Of a stretch of DNA of 64,000 nucleotides, positions 9,815-19,394 are shown one piece after another. A program made the position numbers and the translations under genes. Source of the stretch: Amycolatopsis cihanbeyliensis (lineage in GTDB: Bacteria > Actinomycetota > Actinomycetes > Mycobacteriales > Pseudonocardiaceae); assembly GCF_006715045.1 (NCBI RefSeq), contig NZ_VFML01000001.1, positions 2,138,501 to 2,202,500 of the forward strand, in the 5' to 3' direction. The notes beneath the pieces were generated by a model. The model searched no databases and was not told where the DNA came from. It saw only the letters and a list, made by a program, of their open reading frames with translations. Within the stretch, counting starts at the first letter, position 1, and the number at the start of each line of letters is the position of its first letter.

Positions 9815-10789
9815 ATGGAGTTTCGGCGCCTCGGCCGTAGTGGTCTCTCCGTCAGCGAGATCTCCTACGGCAACTGGCTTACCCACGGATCACAGATCGA
9901 GGAGGAGCAGGCACAGGCCTGCATCAATGCGGCGCTGGACGCCGGCATCACGACCTTCGACACCGCCGACGTCTACGCCAACACCGCAGCCGAGTCGGTG
10001 CTCGGCCGTGGCCTGTCGGGGCAACGCAGGGAGAGCCTGGAGATCTGCACCAAGGTGCTCGGGCCGACCGGGCCCGGCGGCCCGAACGACAAGGGGCTGG
10101 GCCGCAAGCACATCATGGAGGCGGCCCACGGTTCGCTGAAGCGGCTGCGGACCGACTACATCGACCTCTACCAGGCACACCGCTTCGACCGGACGGTACC
10201 GCTGGAGGAGACCTTCCTCGCCTTCGCCGATCTGGTGCGCCAGGGCAAGGTGCTCTACATCGGCTCCTCCGAGTGGACCGCCGAGGAGATCACCCGCGGT
10301 GCCGCCATCGCCCGCGAACTGAAGGTTCCGTTCATCTCCAACCAGCCGCAGTACAACGCCCTCTGGCGGGTCATCGAGCAGCAGGTCGTCCCGGCCTCGG
10401 AGCGGGAGGGGATCGGCCAGATCGTCTGGTCCCCGGTCGCGCAGGGCGTGCTGACCGGCAAGTACCGGCCGGGGCAGGCCGTTCCGGAGGGGTCCCGGGC
10501 CACCGACGAGAAGGGCGGCGGCGCCCACGCCGTCAAGCGATTCCTGGACGAGGACGTGCTGGAGCGCGTGCAACGGCTGCGGCCGCTGGCCGAGCAGGCG
10601 GGTCTCTCCCTGTCCCAGCTCGCGGTGGCCTGGGTGTTGCAGAACCCGAACGTGTCCTCGGCGATCATCGGGGCCTCCCGCCCCGAACAGGTGCACGAGA
10701 ACGTCAAGGCGGCGGGCGTCACACTCGAGCGCGAGCTGCTCCTCGAGGTCGACACGGTGCTGGAGGGTGTCATCGAGCGGGGTCCGTAG
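9815..10789 (+). CDS. Aldo/keto reductase family oxidoreductase
   Basis: A 324-residue NADPH-dependent aldo/keto reductase of the potassium-channel-beta-subunit/YghZ-like group. The start MEFRRLGRSGLSVSEISYGNW, the catalytic Asp-Tyr region TFDTADVYANTAAE, the Lys/His region DYIDLYQAHRFD and the C-terminal cofactor segment SSAIIGASRPEQV are all present in order. The substrate cannot be predicted. The 3' end overlaps the 3' end of convergent ispD by 20 bases, so no room exists for a terminator between them. Confidence 0.88.
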   Translation: MEFRRLGRSGLSVSEISYGNWLTHGSQIEEEQAQACINAALDAGITTFDTADVYANTAAESVLGRGLSGQRRESLEICTKVLGPTGPGGPNDKGLGRKHIMEAAHGSLKRLRTDYIDLYQAHRFDRTVPLEETFLAFADLVRQGKVLYIGSSEWTAEEITRGAAIARELKVPFISNQPQYNALWRVIEQQVVPASEREGIGQIVWSPVAQGVLTGKYRPGQAVPEGSRATDEKGGGAHAVKRFLDEDVLERVQRLRPLAEQAGLSLSQLAVAWVLQNPNVSSAIIGASRPEQVHENVKAAGVTLERELLLEVDTVLEGVIERGP

Positions 10790-11510
10790 CTGGCCCGGAG
10801 CCCCTGAGCACCTGCTCGGCGACCCTCAGGTCGTGCGGGTAGGTGACTTTGAGGTTCTCCCGCTCCCCGCGGACCCAGTGCACCGGCACGTCGGAGTACC
10901 GCTCCATGCAGGAGGCGGTATCGGTACCGCTGAACCCCTCGCTCGCCGCTCGCTCGTAGGCGGCGAGCAGGGGCTCGGCACGGAACGCCTGCGGGGTCTG
11001 GGCCCGGACGGCTCCCCGCGGCCCCGGCCCGGTGACCAGCGTGCCGTCCGCGTTCACCGCGACCACGTCCTCGGTCGGCAGGCCGGGGATCGCCCCGCCG
11101 TGCTCGCGGGCCGTGCGCAGCACCTCCGTGATCAGGTCCGGGCTGACCAGCGGGCGGGCACCGTCGTGCAGCAGCACGGTGTCGATCCGGCCCGCCGCGA
11201 TCCGGCCCGCGAGGTGGCGCAGGGCACGCAGCTCGGACTCCTGCCTGCTCGCCCCGCCGTCGATCACCTCGACCTCGGCGTCCACCTCGTCGGCCAGCAC
11301 GCCCGCGATCAGCTCGGCGTCCCGCGGGCGGCCGACCAGCAGCAGCACGCCGATGTGGGGCACCTGGCGGAAGGCCGCCAGCGACCAGGACACCACGCAC
11401 CGGCCCGCGACCCGCAGGTAGACCTTGTTCAGGTCCGCGCCGACCCGGGTGCCCGCGCCGCTGGCCAGCACGACGGCCGCCGCGGTCGGGGTCGGTTCTG
11501 CGGAAGTCAT
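10770..11510 (-). CDS. ispD: 2-C-methyl-D-erythritol 4-phosphate cytidylyltransferase
   Basis: A 246-residue IspD, which joins MEP and CTP to give CDP-methylerythritol in the non-mevalonate isoprenoid pathway. The CTP-binding N-terminus is AAAVVLASGAGTRVGADLNK. HDGARPLVSPDLI and GTDTASCMERYS-type segments follow as in the family. The ATG at 11510 is chosen because the family motif begins about ten residues after it; the frame stays open upstream but that part overlaps cobT. No ispF follows, unlike in many genomes. It is divergent from cobT with only 48 bases between starts. Confidence 0.92.
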   Translation of the reverse strand: MTSAEPTPTAAAVVLASGAGTRVGADLNKVYLRVAGRCVVSWSLAAFRQVPHIGVLLLVGRPRDAELIAGVLADEVDAEVEVIDGGASRQESELRALRHLAGRIAAGRIDTVLLHDGARPLVSPDLITEVLRTAREHGGAIPGLPTEDVVAVNADGTLVTGPGPRGAVRAQTPQAFRAEPLLAAYERAASEGFSGTDTASCMERYSDVPVHWVRGERENLKVTYPHDLRVAEQVLRGSGPATDPAR

Positions 11511-11558
11511 GGCCGACGCATCATACGAGCCCGCCACGCCGCCCGATAGCGTTGTCCC

Positions 11559-12632
11559 GTGGACCCTGAGAACACCGCCGAGAGCATCGAGTTCCCCGCC
11601 ATCGACCTGCCGGACGAGGTCGCCCGCGCCGAGGCACAGCGACGGCACGGCACGTTGATCAAGCCGGCGCGCTCCCTCGGCAGGCTGGAGGAGCTGGGCG
11701 CCTGGCTGGCCGCCTGCCAGGGTCAGTCCCCGCCCCGCCCGGTCACCCACCCGCGGGTGGTGGTCTTCGCCGGGGATCACGGCATCGCGACCAAGGGCGT
11801 CTCGGCGTACCCCACGGAGGTCACCGCACAACTGGTGACCGCCGTGGGCAACGGGGACGCGGCGATCAACGCGCTCGCCGCCACCGCGGGCGCGGGGGTC
11901 CGCGTGCTGGACCTGGCGGTGGATGCCGAGCAGCCGGACCCGGCGGTGGCCGAGTTCAAGATCCGCCGTGGCTCCGGGTCGATCGACACCGAGGACGCGC
12001 TGACCGAGGCCGAGGTCCAGGCCGCTCTGCGGGCCGGGATCACGATCGCCGACACCGAGGTGGACGCCGGGGCCGACCTGCTCATCCCGGCTGACCTCGG
12101 GATCGGCAACAGCACCCCCTCCGCGGTGCTGATCGCGGCGCTCACCGGCGCCGAGCCGGTGGCCGTGATCGGCAGGGGCTCGGGAATCGACGACACCACC
12201 TGGATGCGCAAGGCGGCCGCCGTGCGGGACGCGCTGCGCAGGGCCCGCGCGGTGTACGCCGAGCCGGTGGCGTTGCTACGCACGGCCGGTAGCGCGGATC
12301 TGGCCGCGATGGCCGGGTTCCTCGCCCAGGCCGCGGTGCGCCGCACGCCGGTGCTGCTGGACGGGCTCGCGGTCGGTGCGGCCGCGCTGCTGGCCGAGGA
12401 ACTGGCACCCGGCGCCCGGTCATGGTGGGAGGCGGCGCACCGGTCCACCGAGCCCGCGCACGCCATGGTGCTGGATCACCTCGACCTGGAACCGATCGTG
12501 GACCTGGGGATCGGACTGGGCGAGGGTGCCGGCGCGGTGACCGCGCTGCCGCTGCTGGCCATGTCGGCCAGGCTGCTGACCGAGGTGGCCACGCATGCCG
12601 ACTCCGGTGTGGCCGGCCCGCTCGGCGGCTGA
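11559..12632 (+). CDS. cobT: Nicotinate-nucleotide-dimethylbenzimidazole phosphoribosyltransferase
   Basis: A 357-residue CobT, which transfers the phosphoribosyl group of nicotinate mononucleotide to the lower-ligand base in cobalamin assembly. Visible features are [35 protein letters not shown], the Gly-rich [17 protein letters not shown] and the C-terminal [12 protein letters not shown] with the catalytic Glu. The start is GTG at 11559. No cobalamin riboswitch was seen in the 48-base gap to ispD, and no other cobalamin gene lies in the window. Confidence 0.92.
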   Translation: MDPENTAESIEFPAIDLPDEVARAEAQRRHGTLIKPARSLGRLEELGAWLAACQGQSPPRPVTHPRVVVFAGDHGIATKGVSAYPTEVTAQLVTAVGNGDAAINALAATAGAGVRVLDLAVDAEQPDPAVAEFKIRRGSGSIDTEDALTEAEVQAALRAGITIADTEVDAGADLLIPADLGIGNSTPSAVLIAALTGAEPVAVIGRGSGIDDTTWMRKAAAVRDALRRARAVYAEPVALLRTAGSADLAAMAGFLAQAAVRRTPVLLDGLAVGAAALLAEELAPGARSWWEAAHRSTEPAHAMVLDHLDLEPIVDLGIGLGEGAGAVTALPLLAMSARLLTEVATHADSGVAGPLGG

Positions 12633-12656
12633 ACGGGCCGGCACCGGCTCAGTCCA

Positions 12657-12953
12657 CAGTCCTTGCCGCGCACACCAGGTGGCGTTCTTCCGGAATTCGT
12701 CGCTGCCATCGCTGGGCTGCAAACGAACCTGGTGGTTGACCTGACCCAGACAGAATCCCGGCCGCTCGGTCGATTCCAGGGAATGGCATTCCGTATCGGC
12801 CAGCCCGGGCACGATCTTCCAGCGCATCTCGCCGTCGGACCCGCAAATCACCCGGAGAGGGTCCAGAACAAAATTCTGTCCGACCGATTCCGCTGATCCG
12901 GGGAACCGTCCAGCGGATCCCCGGATCAGCATTTGGCCTAATACTTTTGACAA
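12657..12953 (-). pseudogene. Remnant of an AbfB-type carbohydrate-binding domain
   Basis: The reverse strand between cobT and ilvE encodes about 55 residues with the pattern of an arabinofuranosidase-B (AbfB) beta-trefoil repeat: VPGLADTECHSLESTERPGF, LGQVNHQVRLQPSDGSDEF and RKNATWCARQGL. Only about one trefoil repeat is present; there is no signal peptide or catalytic domain. The frame then runs without a stop into the antisense of cobT. It is therefore a fragment of a lost secreted carbohydrate-binding protein rather than a working gene. The match rests on motif memory. Confidence 0.55.
12893..12929 (-). terminator. Hairpin downstream of ilvE
   Basis: CTGATCCGGGGA (12893-12904) and TCCCCGGATCAG (12918-12929) form a perfect 12-bp stem with a 13-base loop, 40 bases beyond the ilvE stop on the minus strand. 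A short T-containing stretch follows on that strand but no long U-run, so the terminator role is inferred. Confidence 0.6.
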
Positions 12954-12968
12954 TCCCGCTCGGGGCGA

Positions 12969-14072
12969 TCACACAACCTTGTGCATCCAGCCGTGCGGGT
13001 CGGGGCGGGTGCCCTCCTGGATCCCGGTGAGCTCCTCGCGCAGCCGCATGGTCACCTCGCCGGGCTCGCCGCCGGCCACGGTGAACTCACCACGCTCGTG
13101 CTTCACGCTGCCGACCGGAGTGATCACCGCGGCGGTACCGCAGGCGAACACCTCGGTCAGCTCGCCGGAGATGGCGGCCCGCTCCCACTCCTCGGTGGAG
13201 ATCCGGCGCTCCTCCACCCCGTAGCCGAAGTCGGCGGCCAACGTCAGCAGCGAGTCCCTGGTGATGCCGGGCAGCAGGGAGCCGGTCAGCTCCGGGGTGA
13301 CAAGGCGGGCGTCGCGGCCCGAGCCGAAGACGAAGAACAGGTTCATCCCGCCCATCTCCTCGACCCAGCGGTGCTCCGCGGCGTCCAGCCAGACCACCTG
13401 GTCACAGCCCTGCTCCACCGCCTGCTTCTGCGCGACGAACGAGGCCGCGTAGTTGCCAGCGCACTTGGCGAACCCGGTGCCGCCCGGTGCGGCACGGGTG
13501 TACTCGGTGGAAAGCCACACGCTCACCGGCTGGACCCCGCCGGTGAAGTAGGAGCCCGCGGGCGAGCCGATCAGCGAGTACAGGTAGGAACCGGCCGGCC
13601 GGTTCACCCCGAGCCCGGCCTCCGTGGAGATCATGAACGGGCGCAGGTACAGCGTGGACCCCTGCTTTGTGGGAACCCAGCGTTCGTCCACGGTGAGCAG
13701 CTCGCGGATGGAGCCGAGGAACAGGTCGTCCGGCAGTTCCGGCATCGCCAGCCGCCTGGCCGAGGTGCGGAAACGGGCCGCGTTCGCGCCGGCACGGAAG
13801 GTCGCGATCGAGCCGTCCGGCTGGCGGTAGGCCTTCAGCCCCTCGAAGATCGCCTGCCCGTAGTGCAGCACCGAGGTGGCCGGCTCGAGAGAGAATGCTT
13901 CGTACGGGCGCAGTGCGGCGTCGTGCCAGCCCTGTGTGGCGGTCCAGCGCGCGGTGACCATGTTGTCGGTGAAGTGCGTCCCGAAGCCAGGGTTCGCCAG
14001 TACCTCCGCCACGCGCTCCGGGGTAGCCGGGTTCGTGTTGGTGATACGGGCGAAAGGCATCGTGGTCGTCAT
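12969..14072 (-). CDS. ilvE: Branched-chain amino acid aminotransferase
   Basis: A 367-residue fold-type IV PLP enzyme that interconverts Leu, Ile and Val with their 2-oxo acids. The PLP lysine is Lys203 in [28 protein letters not shown] and the C-terminal [14 protein letters not shown] segment are family landmarks. Length matches actinobacterial IlvE. The ATG at 14072 is followed by [10 protein letters not shown]; an in-frame ATG four codons later is an alternative. The product supplies branched 2-oxo acids, precursors of the iso/anteiso fatty acids and polyketides of such organisms. Confidence 0.93.
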   Translation of the reverse strand: MTTTMPFARITNTNPATPERVAEVLANPGFGTHFTDNMVTARWTATQGWHDAALRPYEAFSLEPATSVLHYGQAIFEGLKAYRQPDGSIATFRAGANAARFRTSARRLAMPELPDDLFLGSIRELLTVDERWVPTKQGSTLYLRPFMISTEAGLGVNRPAGSYLYSLIGSPAGSYFTGGVQPVSVWLSTEYTRAAPGGTGFAKCAGNYAASFVAQKQAVEQGCDQVVWLDAAEHRWVEEMGGMNLFFVFGSGRDARLVTPELTGSLLPGITRDSLLTLAADFGYGVEERRISTEEWERAAISGELTEVFACGTAAVITPVGSVKHERGEFTVAGGEPGEVTMRLREELTGIQEGTRPDPHGWMHKVV

Positions 14073-14231
14073 GGTCAGATGGTAGCTGTTACAACGCCGG
14101 TAGATGCCAATCCGACCAAAAGTAGCGTATCCGCGCAGGTCAACTGGGGTCGCCTGGCTACTCTTTGTCTCCTTGGTAGTAGGACGTCAGAACATTCGGC
14201 GTCGGACGACGGGCGCCTTTAGGATGGAGAC

Positions 14232-14537
14232 GTGACCTACCAGCACTCACCGCCTGCCCGGTCCGGCAACCGTGTGTCCGCGGGCGCGGCCTCCGACCTC
14301 AAGACCTTCCTCGCCGCCACGCTGCTGACCTTCTCGGCAGGCCTGGTGGTGCTGATCGGCTACGGGATGGCAGGCGGGTTCGGCGCCTTCCTCGGCATCA
14401 TCGGCGCCGCGTTCGGCGTCGTCTGGTGGCACAGCCTGCACGGCAAGGTCTTCCCCAGGGACCTGCCGAACTCCTCGCTCCTCGGAGTCACCGCGGCCGC
14501 CGTGGTACTCGGGCTGATCGTGCTGGCCCTTTCCTGA
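14232..14537 (+). CDS. Small three-helix membrane protein, unknown
   Basis: A 101-residue protein with three hydrophobic segments (about residues 24-46, 48-66 and 82-100) and a polar N-terminal 20 residues. No catalytic motif is visible. It is divergent from ilvE, 159 bases away, and convergent with the DUF402 gene 19 bases downstream. GTG start at 14232. Related small membrane proteins occur widely in Pseudonocardiales, but no function can be assigned. Confidence 0.7.
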   Translation: MTYQHSPPARSGNRVSAGAASDLKTFLAATLLTFSAGLVVLIGYGMAGGFGAFLGIIGAAFGVVWWHSLHGKVFPRDLPNSSLLGVTAAAVVLGLIVLALS

Positions 14538-14556
14538 CCCGGCGCCCGCACCTCTC

Positions 14557-15216
14557 CTAGTCCGGCGCCCGCACCTCGGCCGGGAGCTCGGGGGCGGCCC
14601 AGCCGGGCTCCGGCCGGAACTCGGTCCAGGTGCCGTCGAAGGGGAACGTCCCGGCCTCGGCGAGCCCGGCCAGCCGCTCCCCCTCGGCGCGCAACGCGGC
14701 CAGCTGCGCGGCCGTGAGCCTGCCCGCGTCCACCGCCGCCTCCGCCTCGTCCTCGTCCTTCCACCGCCAGGACCCGTCCGGATCGACGGCGAGGTCCAGC
14801 ACCCCGTCCATCCGGTCCGGCCCGCCCTGCCCGCGCCCGAGCGGGATCTCCAGGTTCCCGTACCAGCCGAGGAACTCACCCCCGGCACCGAAGAACCACC
14901 ACACAGAGGACCAGCGGTCCTCGCTGATCAGGCGCAGGGTCGAGGTGCCCCGCCAGGTGTCCCGGCACCGCTCGCGCGGGAGCAGGAACCGCTCCGCCAG
15001 CGGCACGTCCCGCCGGTGCCGGCCGCCGATCAGCCTGGTGCCCACGATCTCGGTTCCCGCGGGTAGCCAGCCGAGCAGCGACCTTCCGTCGTCGGCGAGC
15101 ACCCGCAGCGGGTGGTGCTGGCCGGTGCTGCCGTCCGGGCGCAGGAACCGCACCACGGCGGTCTCCCCCACCCGCCATCGCGGGTCCGAGCGGTTCTCGG
15201 ACGCCCTCTCATTCAC
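14557..15216 (-). CDS. DUF402 domain protein
   Basis: A 219-residue protein with the DUF402 (FomD/nucleoside-diphosphatase-like) pattern: RWSSVWWFFGAGGEFLGWYG followed by NLEIPLGRGQGGPDRMDGV and VLDLAVDPDGSWRWKDEDEA. In characterised relatives the conserved acidic residues of this last part bind metal for hydrolysis of nucleotide-linked substrates; here the substrate is unknown. Its ATG at 15216 lies within the 3' end of the upstream membrane protein gene (8-base overlap), so the two are probably cotranslated. Confidence 0.78.
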   Translation of the reverse strand: MNERASENRSDPRWRVGETAVVRFLRPDGSTGQHHPLRVLADDGRSLLGWLPAGTEIVGTRLIGGRHRRDVPLAERFLLPRERCRDTWRGTSTLRLISEDRWSSVWWFFGAGGEFLGWYGNLEIPLGRGQGGPDRMDGVLDLAVDPDGSWRWKDEDEAEAAVDAGRLTAAQLAALRAEGERLAGLAEAGTFPFDGTWTEFRPEPGWAAPELPAEVRAPD

Positions 15217-16090
15217 CAGGGGAACGGTACCGCCCCGAGGCCACGGTCACGGCCGCGGCGACCAGGGTGGCCACCGCGGCGACCAGCAGCACCGCCGTCG
15301 GGCCGAGGGCACCGGCCAGGACCGCGGCCGGCACGAGCGCGAGGACACGGGCCCGGTGGCCGCCCGTCGCGGGCTCGAGGTGCCGGCACGCTCCGGACAC
15401 GGCCAGCAGTGCCGCCGGCACGGTCGCCAGCAGCACCACGGCGCCCAGCACCGGGAGCATGGCCCGCGCGTCGGCCGCGGCGAGCACGTCTCGCAGCGAA
15501 GTCGGGGACAGCCCCAACCGCACCGGTCCGAGCTGGTACAGCGCGGCCCCGGCCACCGCGAGCGCGGCCACCGTGCCGATCGCCACCCGCTTCGCCCCGG
15601 CGAACAGCGGGTAGGCCAGCACCACCGCCGCCGGGAGCCCGGCCACGCCCGGCGGCACCGACGGCGGCCGGGGCGCCGGGTCGAGCGCGAGACACAGCGC
15701 GACGAACGCGACGGCGGCGACCAGCAGCAAGCCGGTGATCACCCGCCGGTAGTAGCCGTCGACGCGCAGGCCCGCGAACTCGGCGGCGGCCACCACCGCG
15801 AGGAACCCGATCGCCGCGGGCGCGGCCACCTCCGGCAGCAGGTAGGCCGCGAACACCGAGGCGTACAGGGCGAGGCAGCTCAGCTCCGCCACCGCGCCGG
15901 TGGCGGAGCGCAGCGTGGCCCGCCGGCCGGATACCGGTGCGGCGCCGGCCGGGGACACGGCCAGCGCGAGCAGACCGGCGAGCAGGATGCCCGCCGGCAG
16001 CCACCACCCCGCGGTGCCGGCGCCCGCGGCGAGCACCACCAGCAGTCCCGCGCCGAGTCGCACCCGACCACCTACCTCGTCCCGATCCAC
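15209..16090 (-). CDS. Polytopic membrane protein of unknown function
   Basis: A 293-residue, very hydrophobic Ala/Val/Leu-rich protein with roughly eight to nine predicted membrane segments and almost no charged loops. No transporter or enzyme signature is recognisable. It overlaps the following DUF402 gene by eight bases, which suggests a functional pair. The start at 16090 lies 77 bases from the divergent pepA start. Confidence 0.6.
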   Translation of the reverse strand: MDRDEVGGRVRLGAGLLVVLAAGAGTAGWWLPAGILLAGLLALAVSPAGAAPVSGRRATLRSATGAVAELSCLALYASVFAAYLLPEVAAPAAIGFLAVVAAAEFAGLRVDGYYRRVITGLLLVAAVAFVALCLALDPAPRPPSVPPGVAGLPAAVVLAYPLFAGAKRVAIGTVAALAVAGAALYQLGPVRLGLSPTSLRDVLAAADARAMLPVLGAVVLLATVPAALLAVSGACRHLEPATGGHRARVLALVPAAVLAGALGPTAVLLVAAVATLVAAAVTVASGRYRSPGE

Positions 16091-16167
16091 CGATCGTCAT
16101 TAGCATGGCTCACGATCCGGCCGGGCCACCCGCCCGGTACACCAGTCCACGTGCGAGGAGCCACAAA

Positions 16168-17673
16168 GTGACCGTGCCGAAGCTTGCCCTGTCCCAGCAC
16201 ACCGAGGAGGCCCTGGTCAAGTCCAAGGCCGAGGTCGTCGTGGTCGGCACCGTGCAGGGCACCGAAGGGGCGGAGCCGGCGCGGGGCGCCGGGGCGGTGG
16301 ACGCGGCCCTCGGCGGCACGCTGCTCGACGCGCTGCGCGCGCTCGGCGCGACCGGCAAGGCCGAGGAGGTCGTCAAACTGCCCACCATGGGTGCGCTGGC
16401 GTCCGCCGTGGTGCTCGCGGTGGGCCTCGGCAAGCCGGACGCCGCGGGTGAGCTCACCCCGGAGCAGGTGCGGCGGGCCTCGGGTGCCGCCGCCCGCGCG
16501 CTGGCGGGCACCGGGCGGGCCCTGACCACGCTGTCCGTGCTGGACCTGCAGGCCGCCGTGGAGGGCACGGCGCTGGGCGCCTACGCCTTCACCCGGTACA
16601 AGTCGGAGCCGGGCGACGCACCGGTGTCCGCCGTGGACGTCGCGGCGCCCGCGGAGGGCACCACCCGCGAGCACCGGGCCACGCTGAAGGCCGCGACCGC
16701 CATCGCCGAGTCCGTGATCGTGGCCAGGGACCTGATCAACACCCCGCCGAACGACCTGTACCCCGCCTCCTTCGCCGACCGGGCGCGGAAGCTGGCCGAG
16801 TCGGCCGGGCTCGAGTTCGAGGTGCTCGACGAGAAGGCGCTCAGGCGCAAGGGGTTCGGCGGCATCCTCGGGGTGGGCTCCGGGTCCTCCCGCCCGCCGC
16901 GGCTGCTCAAGCTGACCCACCGTCCGGCGAGGGCGAAGACGAAGGTCGCGCTGGTCGGCAAGGGCATCACCTTCGACACCGGCGGCATCTCGATCAAGCC
17001 CGCGGCCAATATGGAGCACATGACCTCGGACATGTCCGGGGCCGCCGCGGTGCTGGCCGCGGTCCTGCTGGCGGCGAAACTGAAGTACCCGGTCGAGGTC
17101 GTCGCGCACATCCCGCTGGCGGAGAACATGCCATCCGGCACCGCCTACCGGCCGGGTGACGTGCTGACCATGTACGGCGGCAAGACCGTCGAGGTGCTCA
17201 ACACCGACGCCGAGGGCAGGCTGGTGCTGGCCGACGCCATCGTGCGGGCCGCGGAGGACGACCCCGACTACCTGATCGAGACCTCCACGCTGACCGGCGC
17301 CCAGCTGGTCGCGCTGGGCAACCGGACCGCGGGGATCATGGGCTCGGACGAGTTCCGTGACCGGGTCGCCGGGATCGCCGCGGGCACCGGGGAGGGCGGC
17401 TGGGCCATGCCGCTGCCCGAGGAACTGCGCGCCGATCTCGACTCCCGGCTGGCCGATCTCGCCAACACCACGGGACAACGCTGGGCCGGCATGCTCGCGG
17501 CCGGGGTGTTCCTGCGCGAGTTCGTGGCGGCCGAGCTGCCCTGGGTGCACATCGACATCGCGGGTCCCTCGTTCAACACCTCGGCACCGTGGGGCTACAC
17601 CGGCAAGGGCGGCACCGGTGTCCCGGTGCGCACCATCGCCGCGGTGCTGGCCGATATCGCGGACAACGGCTGA
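16168..17673 (+). CDS. pepA: Leucyl aminopeptidase (M17 family)
   Basis: A 501-residue cytosolic M17 metallo-aminopeptidase that removes N-terminal residues from peptides. The two-metal site is visible: [16 protein letters not shown] (Lys and Asp ligands), the Asp in [12 protein letters not shown], and the signature [13 protein letters not shown]. The GTG at 16168 is chosen because GAGGAG at 16155-16160 is well spaced before it; an ATG at 16105 in the same frame lacks such a site. The SMI1-domain gene follows nine bases after the stop. Confidence 0.93.
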   Translation: MTVPKLALSQHTEEALVKSKAEVVVVGTVQGTEGAEPARGAGAVDAALGGTLLDALRALGATGKAEEVVKLPTMGALASAVVLAVGLGKPDAAGELTPEQVRRASGAAARALAGTGRALTTLSVLDLQAAVEGTALGAYAFTRYKSEPGDAPVSAVDVAAPAEGTTREHRATLKAATAIAESVIVARDLINTPPNDLYPASFADRARKLAESAGLEFEVLDEKALRRKGFGGILGVGSGSSRPPRLLKLTHRPARAKTKVALVGKGITFDTGGISIKPAANMEHMTSDMSGAAAVLAAVLLAAKLKYPVEVVAHIPLAENMPSGTAYRPGDVLTMYGGKTVEVLNTDAEGRLVLADAIVRAAEDDPDYLIETSTLTGAQLVALGNRTAGIMGSDEFRDRVAGIAAGTGEGGWAMPLPEELRADLDSRLADLANTTGQRWAGMLAAGVFLREFVAAELPWVHIDIAGPSFNTSAPWGYTGKGGTGVPVRTIAAVLADIADNG

Positions 17674-17682
17674 GGCTGCGCC

Positions 17683-18759
17683 GTGACCTGGGCGGCCGAA
17701 GGCTACCTCGAGTCGACCGTGCGCGACCTGCTCACGGCCGAGGACGCCCGGGTGGACGCGGCGGTCGGGCACGCGGCGCTGCTGCTGGCCTGTCTCGGTG
17801 CGCCGGAGGCTTCCGACCGCCTGGCCCGGCGCTGGCACGCGGCGACCGAGCGCCCGGCCACCGCGCTGGCCGAGGGTGCGGTGACGGCGCGGGCATGGGC
17901 GATGCTGTTCGCCGCCCGCGGCACCCGGCCGGACTGGGCCGGCGCGCTACCGCCGCTCGACCTGGACGCCGAGGAGGCCACGCACGGCGCCCATCTCACC
18001 CGGCGGGAGTCGGCGATCCCGCCCGACCTGCTCGGCGAGGGCACGCCGGGCCGGATCCTTTCCGGCCTCGCCGCCCAGCTGGACCAGGGTGGCGAGGCCG
18101 ATCCGCTGCGGGTCCTCGCCGCCGAGGCGCGGGAGCGGGCGCGCGCGGCCGACCCGGGCGTCACCGACGCACTCGCCCGCTGGGCTGACCGGGCCGCGCG
18201 GCTCCCGCGACCGCCGGTCGCCCTGCTCGCCGGCAGCCGTCACCTCGCGCCGCTGCTACTCGGCGGCGCGTTGCGGACGGCGTTCGGCCTCGCTCCGGGC
18301 TGGGCGGAGGACTGCGCGGACCGGCTGTCCGCGGCTCTGCGCGCCCGCTACCGGGCCGAGTCCGGCGAGCGGGACTGGTCCGCCCTGCTCGACCGGATCA
18401 TGGAGCTGCGGGCGGCGGGCCCGCCGCCCGCGCCGGCCACCGCCGAGCAGATCGCCGGGGCGGAGCGCCTGCTCGGCGTGGAACTGCCTGCGGACTACCG
18501 GGAGTTCCTGCGCACCAGCAACGGCCTGCCCGCACACGAGGTGTTCCCCCGGCTGCTGGGGGTCGCCGAGCTCAGCAGCCGCGGGTCGGGGCATCTGCTG
18601 GTGAGCGAGCCGGGCGAGTACGGGGTGGTGCTGCTGGCGCGCGGCGACTCCGGGTGGCGGGCCCTGGAGTGGGACCGCGAACTCGGCGCCACCGTGCACC
18701 GCAGCTTCCGCGCCCTGCTCGAGCACCACCTGCACCTACTCACCGAAACCCGCGAGTAA
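17683..18759 (+). CDS. SMI1/KNR4 domain protein
   Basis: A 358-residue protein. The first about 235 residues are helical, Ala/Arg-rich and not recognised. A SMI1/KNR4 (SUKH-type) domain follows from about residue 245: TAEQIAGAERLLGVELPADYR, then EFLRTSNGLPAHEVFP and a Trp-containing C-terminal core. SUKH domains often act as immunity proteins against toxins or as peptide-binding modules, but no toxin gene is adjacent. It probably shares a transcript with pepA (nine-base gap, GTG start). Confidence 0.75.
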   Translation: MTWAAEGYLESTVRDLLTAEDARVDAAVGHAALLLACLGAPEASDRLARRWHAATERPATALAEGAVTARAWAMLFAARGTRPDWAGALPPLDLDAEEATHGAHLTRRESAIPPDLLGEGTPGRILSGLAAQLDQGGEADPLRVLAAEARERARAADPGVTDALARWADRAARLPRPPVALLAGSRHLAPLLLGGALRTAFGLAPGWAEDCADRLSAALRARYRAESGERDWSALLDRIMELRAAGPPPAPATAEQIAGAERLLGVELPADYREFLRTSNGLPAHEVFPRLLGVAELSSRGSGHLLVSEPGEYGVVLLARGDSGWRALEWDRELGATVHRSFRALLEHHLHLLTETRE

Positions 18760-18774
18760 CCCGCCACCGAAACG

Positions 18775-18855
18775 CCCTGAACGTGGCGATCAGGACGTCA
18801 GACGCCCCGAACGGACCTTTCGGGACGTTCAACGTCTCGAAAGCCACGTTCAGGG
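18775..18855. repeat. 81-bp imperfect inverted repeat between convergent genes
   Basis: Outer arms CCCTGAACGTGGC (18775-18787) and GCCACGTTCAGGG (18843-18855) are perfectly complementary. Complementarity continues inward with 31 of 40 positions matching per arm, around a one-base centre. Inner units such as GGACGT and CCCCGAA recur in mirrored form. It fills the gap between the convergent SMI1 gene and the 120-residue protein gene. It could form a long hairpin acting as a bidirectional terminator, or be a dispersed intergenic element. Confidence 0.75.
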
Positions 18856-18859
18856 TACG

Positions 18860-19222
18860 TCAGGGGGTGTCTTCGGCCTGGCGACGGCGACGTTTCAGGA
18901 TCCGCTGGCGCTCGGTGTAGTCCCGCATCCGCTGCGGGTAGCCGACCTTGGCGACCTCGTAGACCGGCATCGAGCGCTTCTTGCCGAACTGCTGGGCGGC
19001 CTCGAGGCTGTCGATCCGCCGCCGGGTCCACTCCCCATCGTGCGCGATCAACACCACGGTCGTCTCGGTCACGTTCGTGCGCGGCTCCACATAGGCCTCG
19101 ACCCCCCGCCGACTCGCCGTCCACTCGTCCAGGTGCTGGGTATCCGTCGAACTGGCTTTGCGCAGCGTACCGGCCTTCTGGCCGCCCTTTCTCCGCCGGC
19201 GCAGCGCGTCGAAAAGGCCCAC
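18860..19222 (-). CDS. Conserved actinobacterial protein of unknown function, 120 residues
   Basis: Begins MGLFDALRRRRKGGQ and contains HLDEWTASRRGVEAYVEPRT, TETTVVLIAHDGEWTRRRI and PVYEVAKVGYPQRMRDYTER. I recognise this as a conserved actinobacterial family sometimes labelled oxidoreductase, without a demonstrated role. The GTG at 19222 is chosen because GAGGTGAGG lies eight bases before it and related proteins begin MGLFD. It is basic at both ends, with a C-terminal RILKRRRRQ. Divergent from lpdA, 172 bases away. Confidence 0.75.
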   Translation of the reverse strand: MGLFDALRRRRKGGQKAGTLRKASSTDTQHLDEWTASRRGVEAYVEPRTNVTETTVVLIAHDGEWTRRRIDSLEAAQQFGKKRSMPVYEVAKVGYPQRMRDYTERQRILKRRRRQAEDTP

Positions 19223-19394
19223 ATCGACCACCTCACCTCTCACGTCGTCGCCCACCCATTGTCCCAAGCGCCGCTCCGGGGACCCGGCTCGGTCGCAAGC
19301 CTGCCGCACATGATGACAAGATGAGGTGTGTTGACGCGCCGAACCACCGTTCGACACCCATGAGCACCACCAATGCCTGCCTAGGAGTACTGCA

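Noticed and set aside
11511..11558. Cobalamin riboswitch before cobT
   Set aside because: Only 48 bases separate ispD and cobT, too short for one, and no B12-box-like sequence is visible.
16072..17838. A 588-codon open frame on the minus strand opposite pepA
   Set aside because: Antisense frame caused by high GC; pepA has intact M17 motifs and a good ribosome binding site, and the antisense product is His/Arg/Gly-rich with no recognisable domain.
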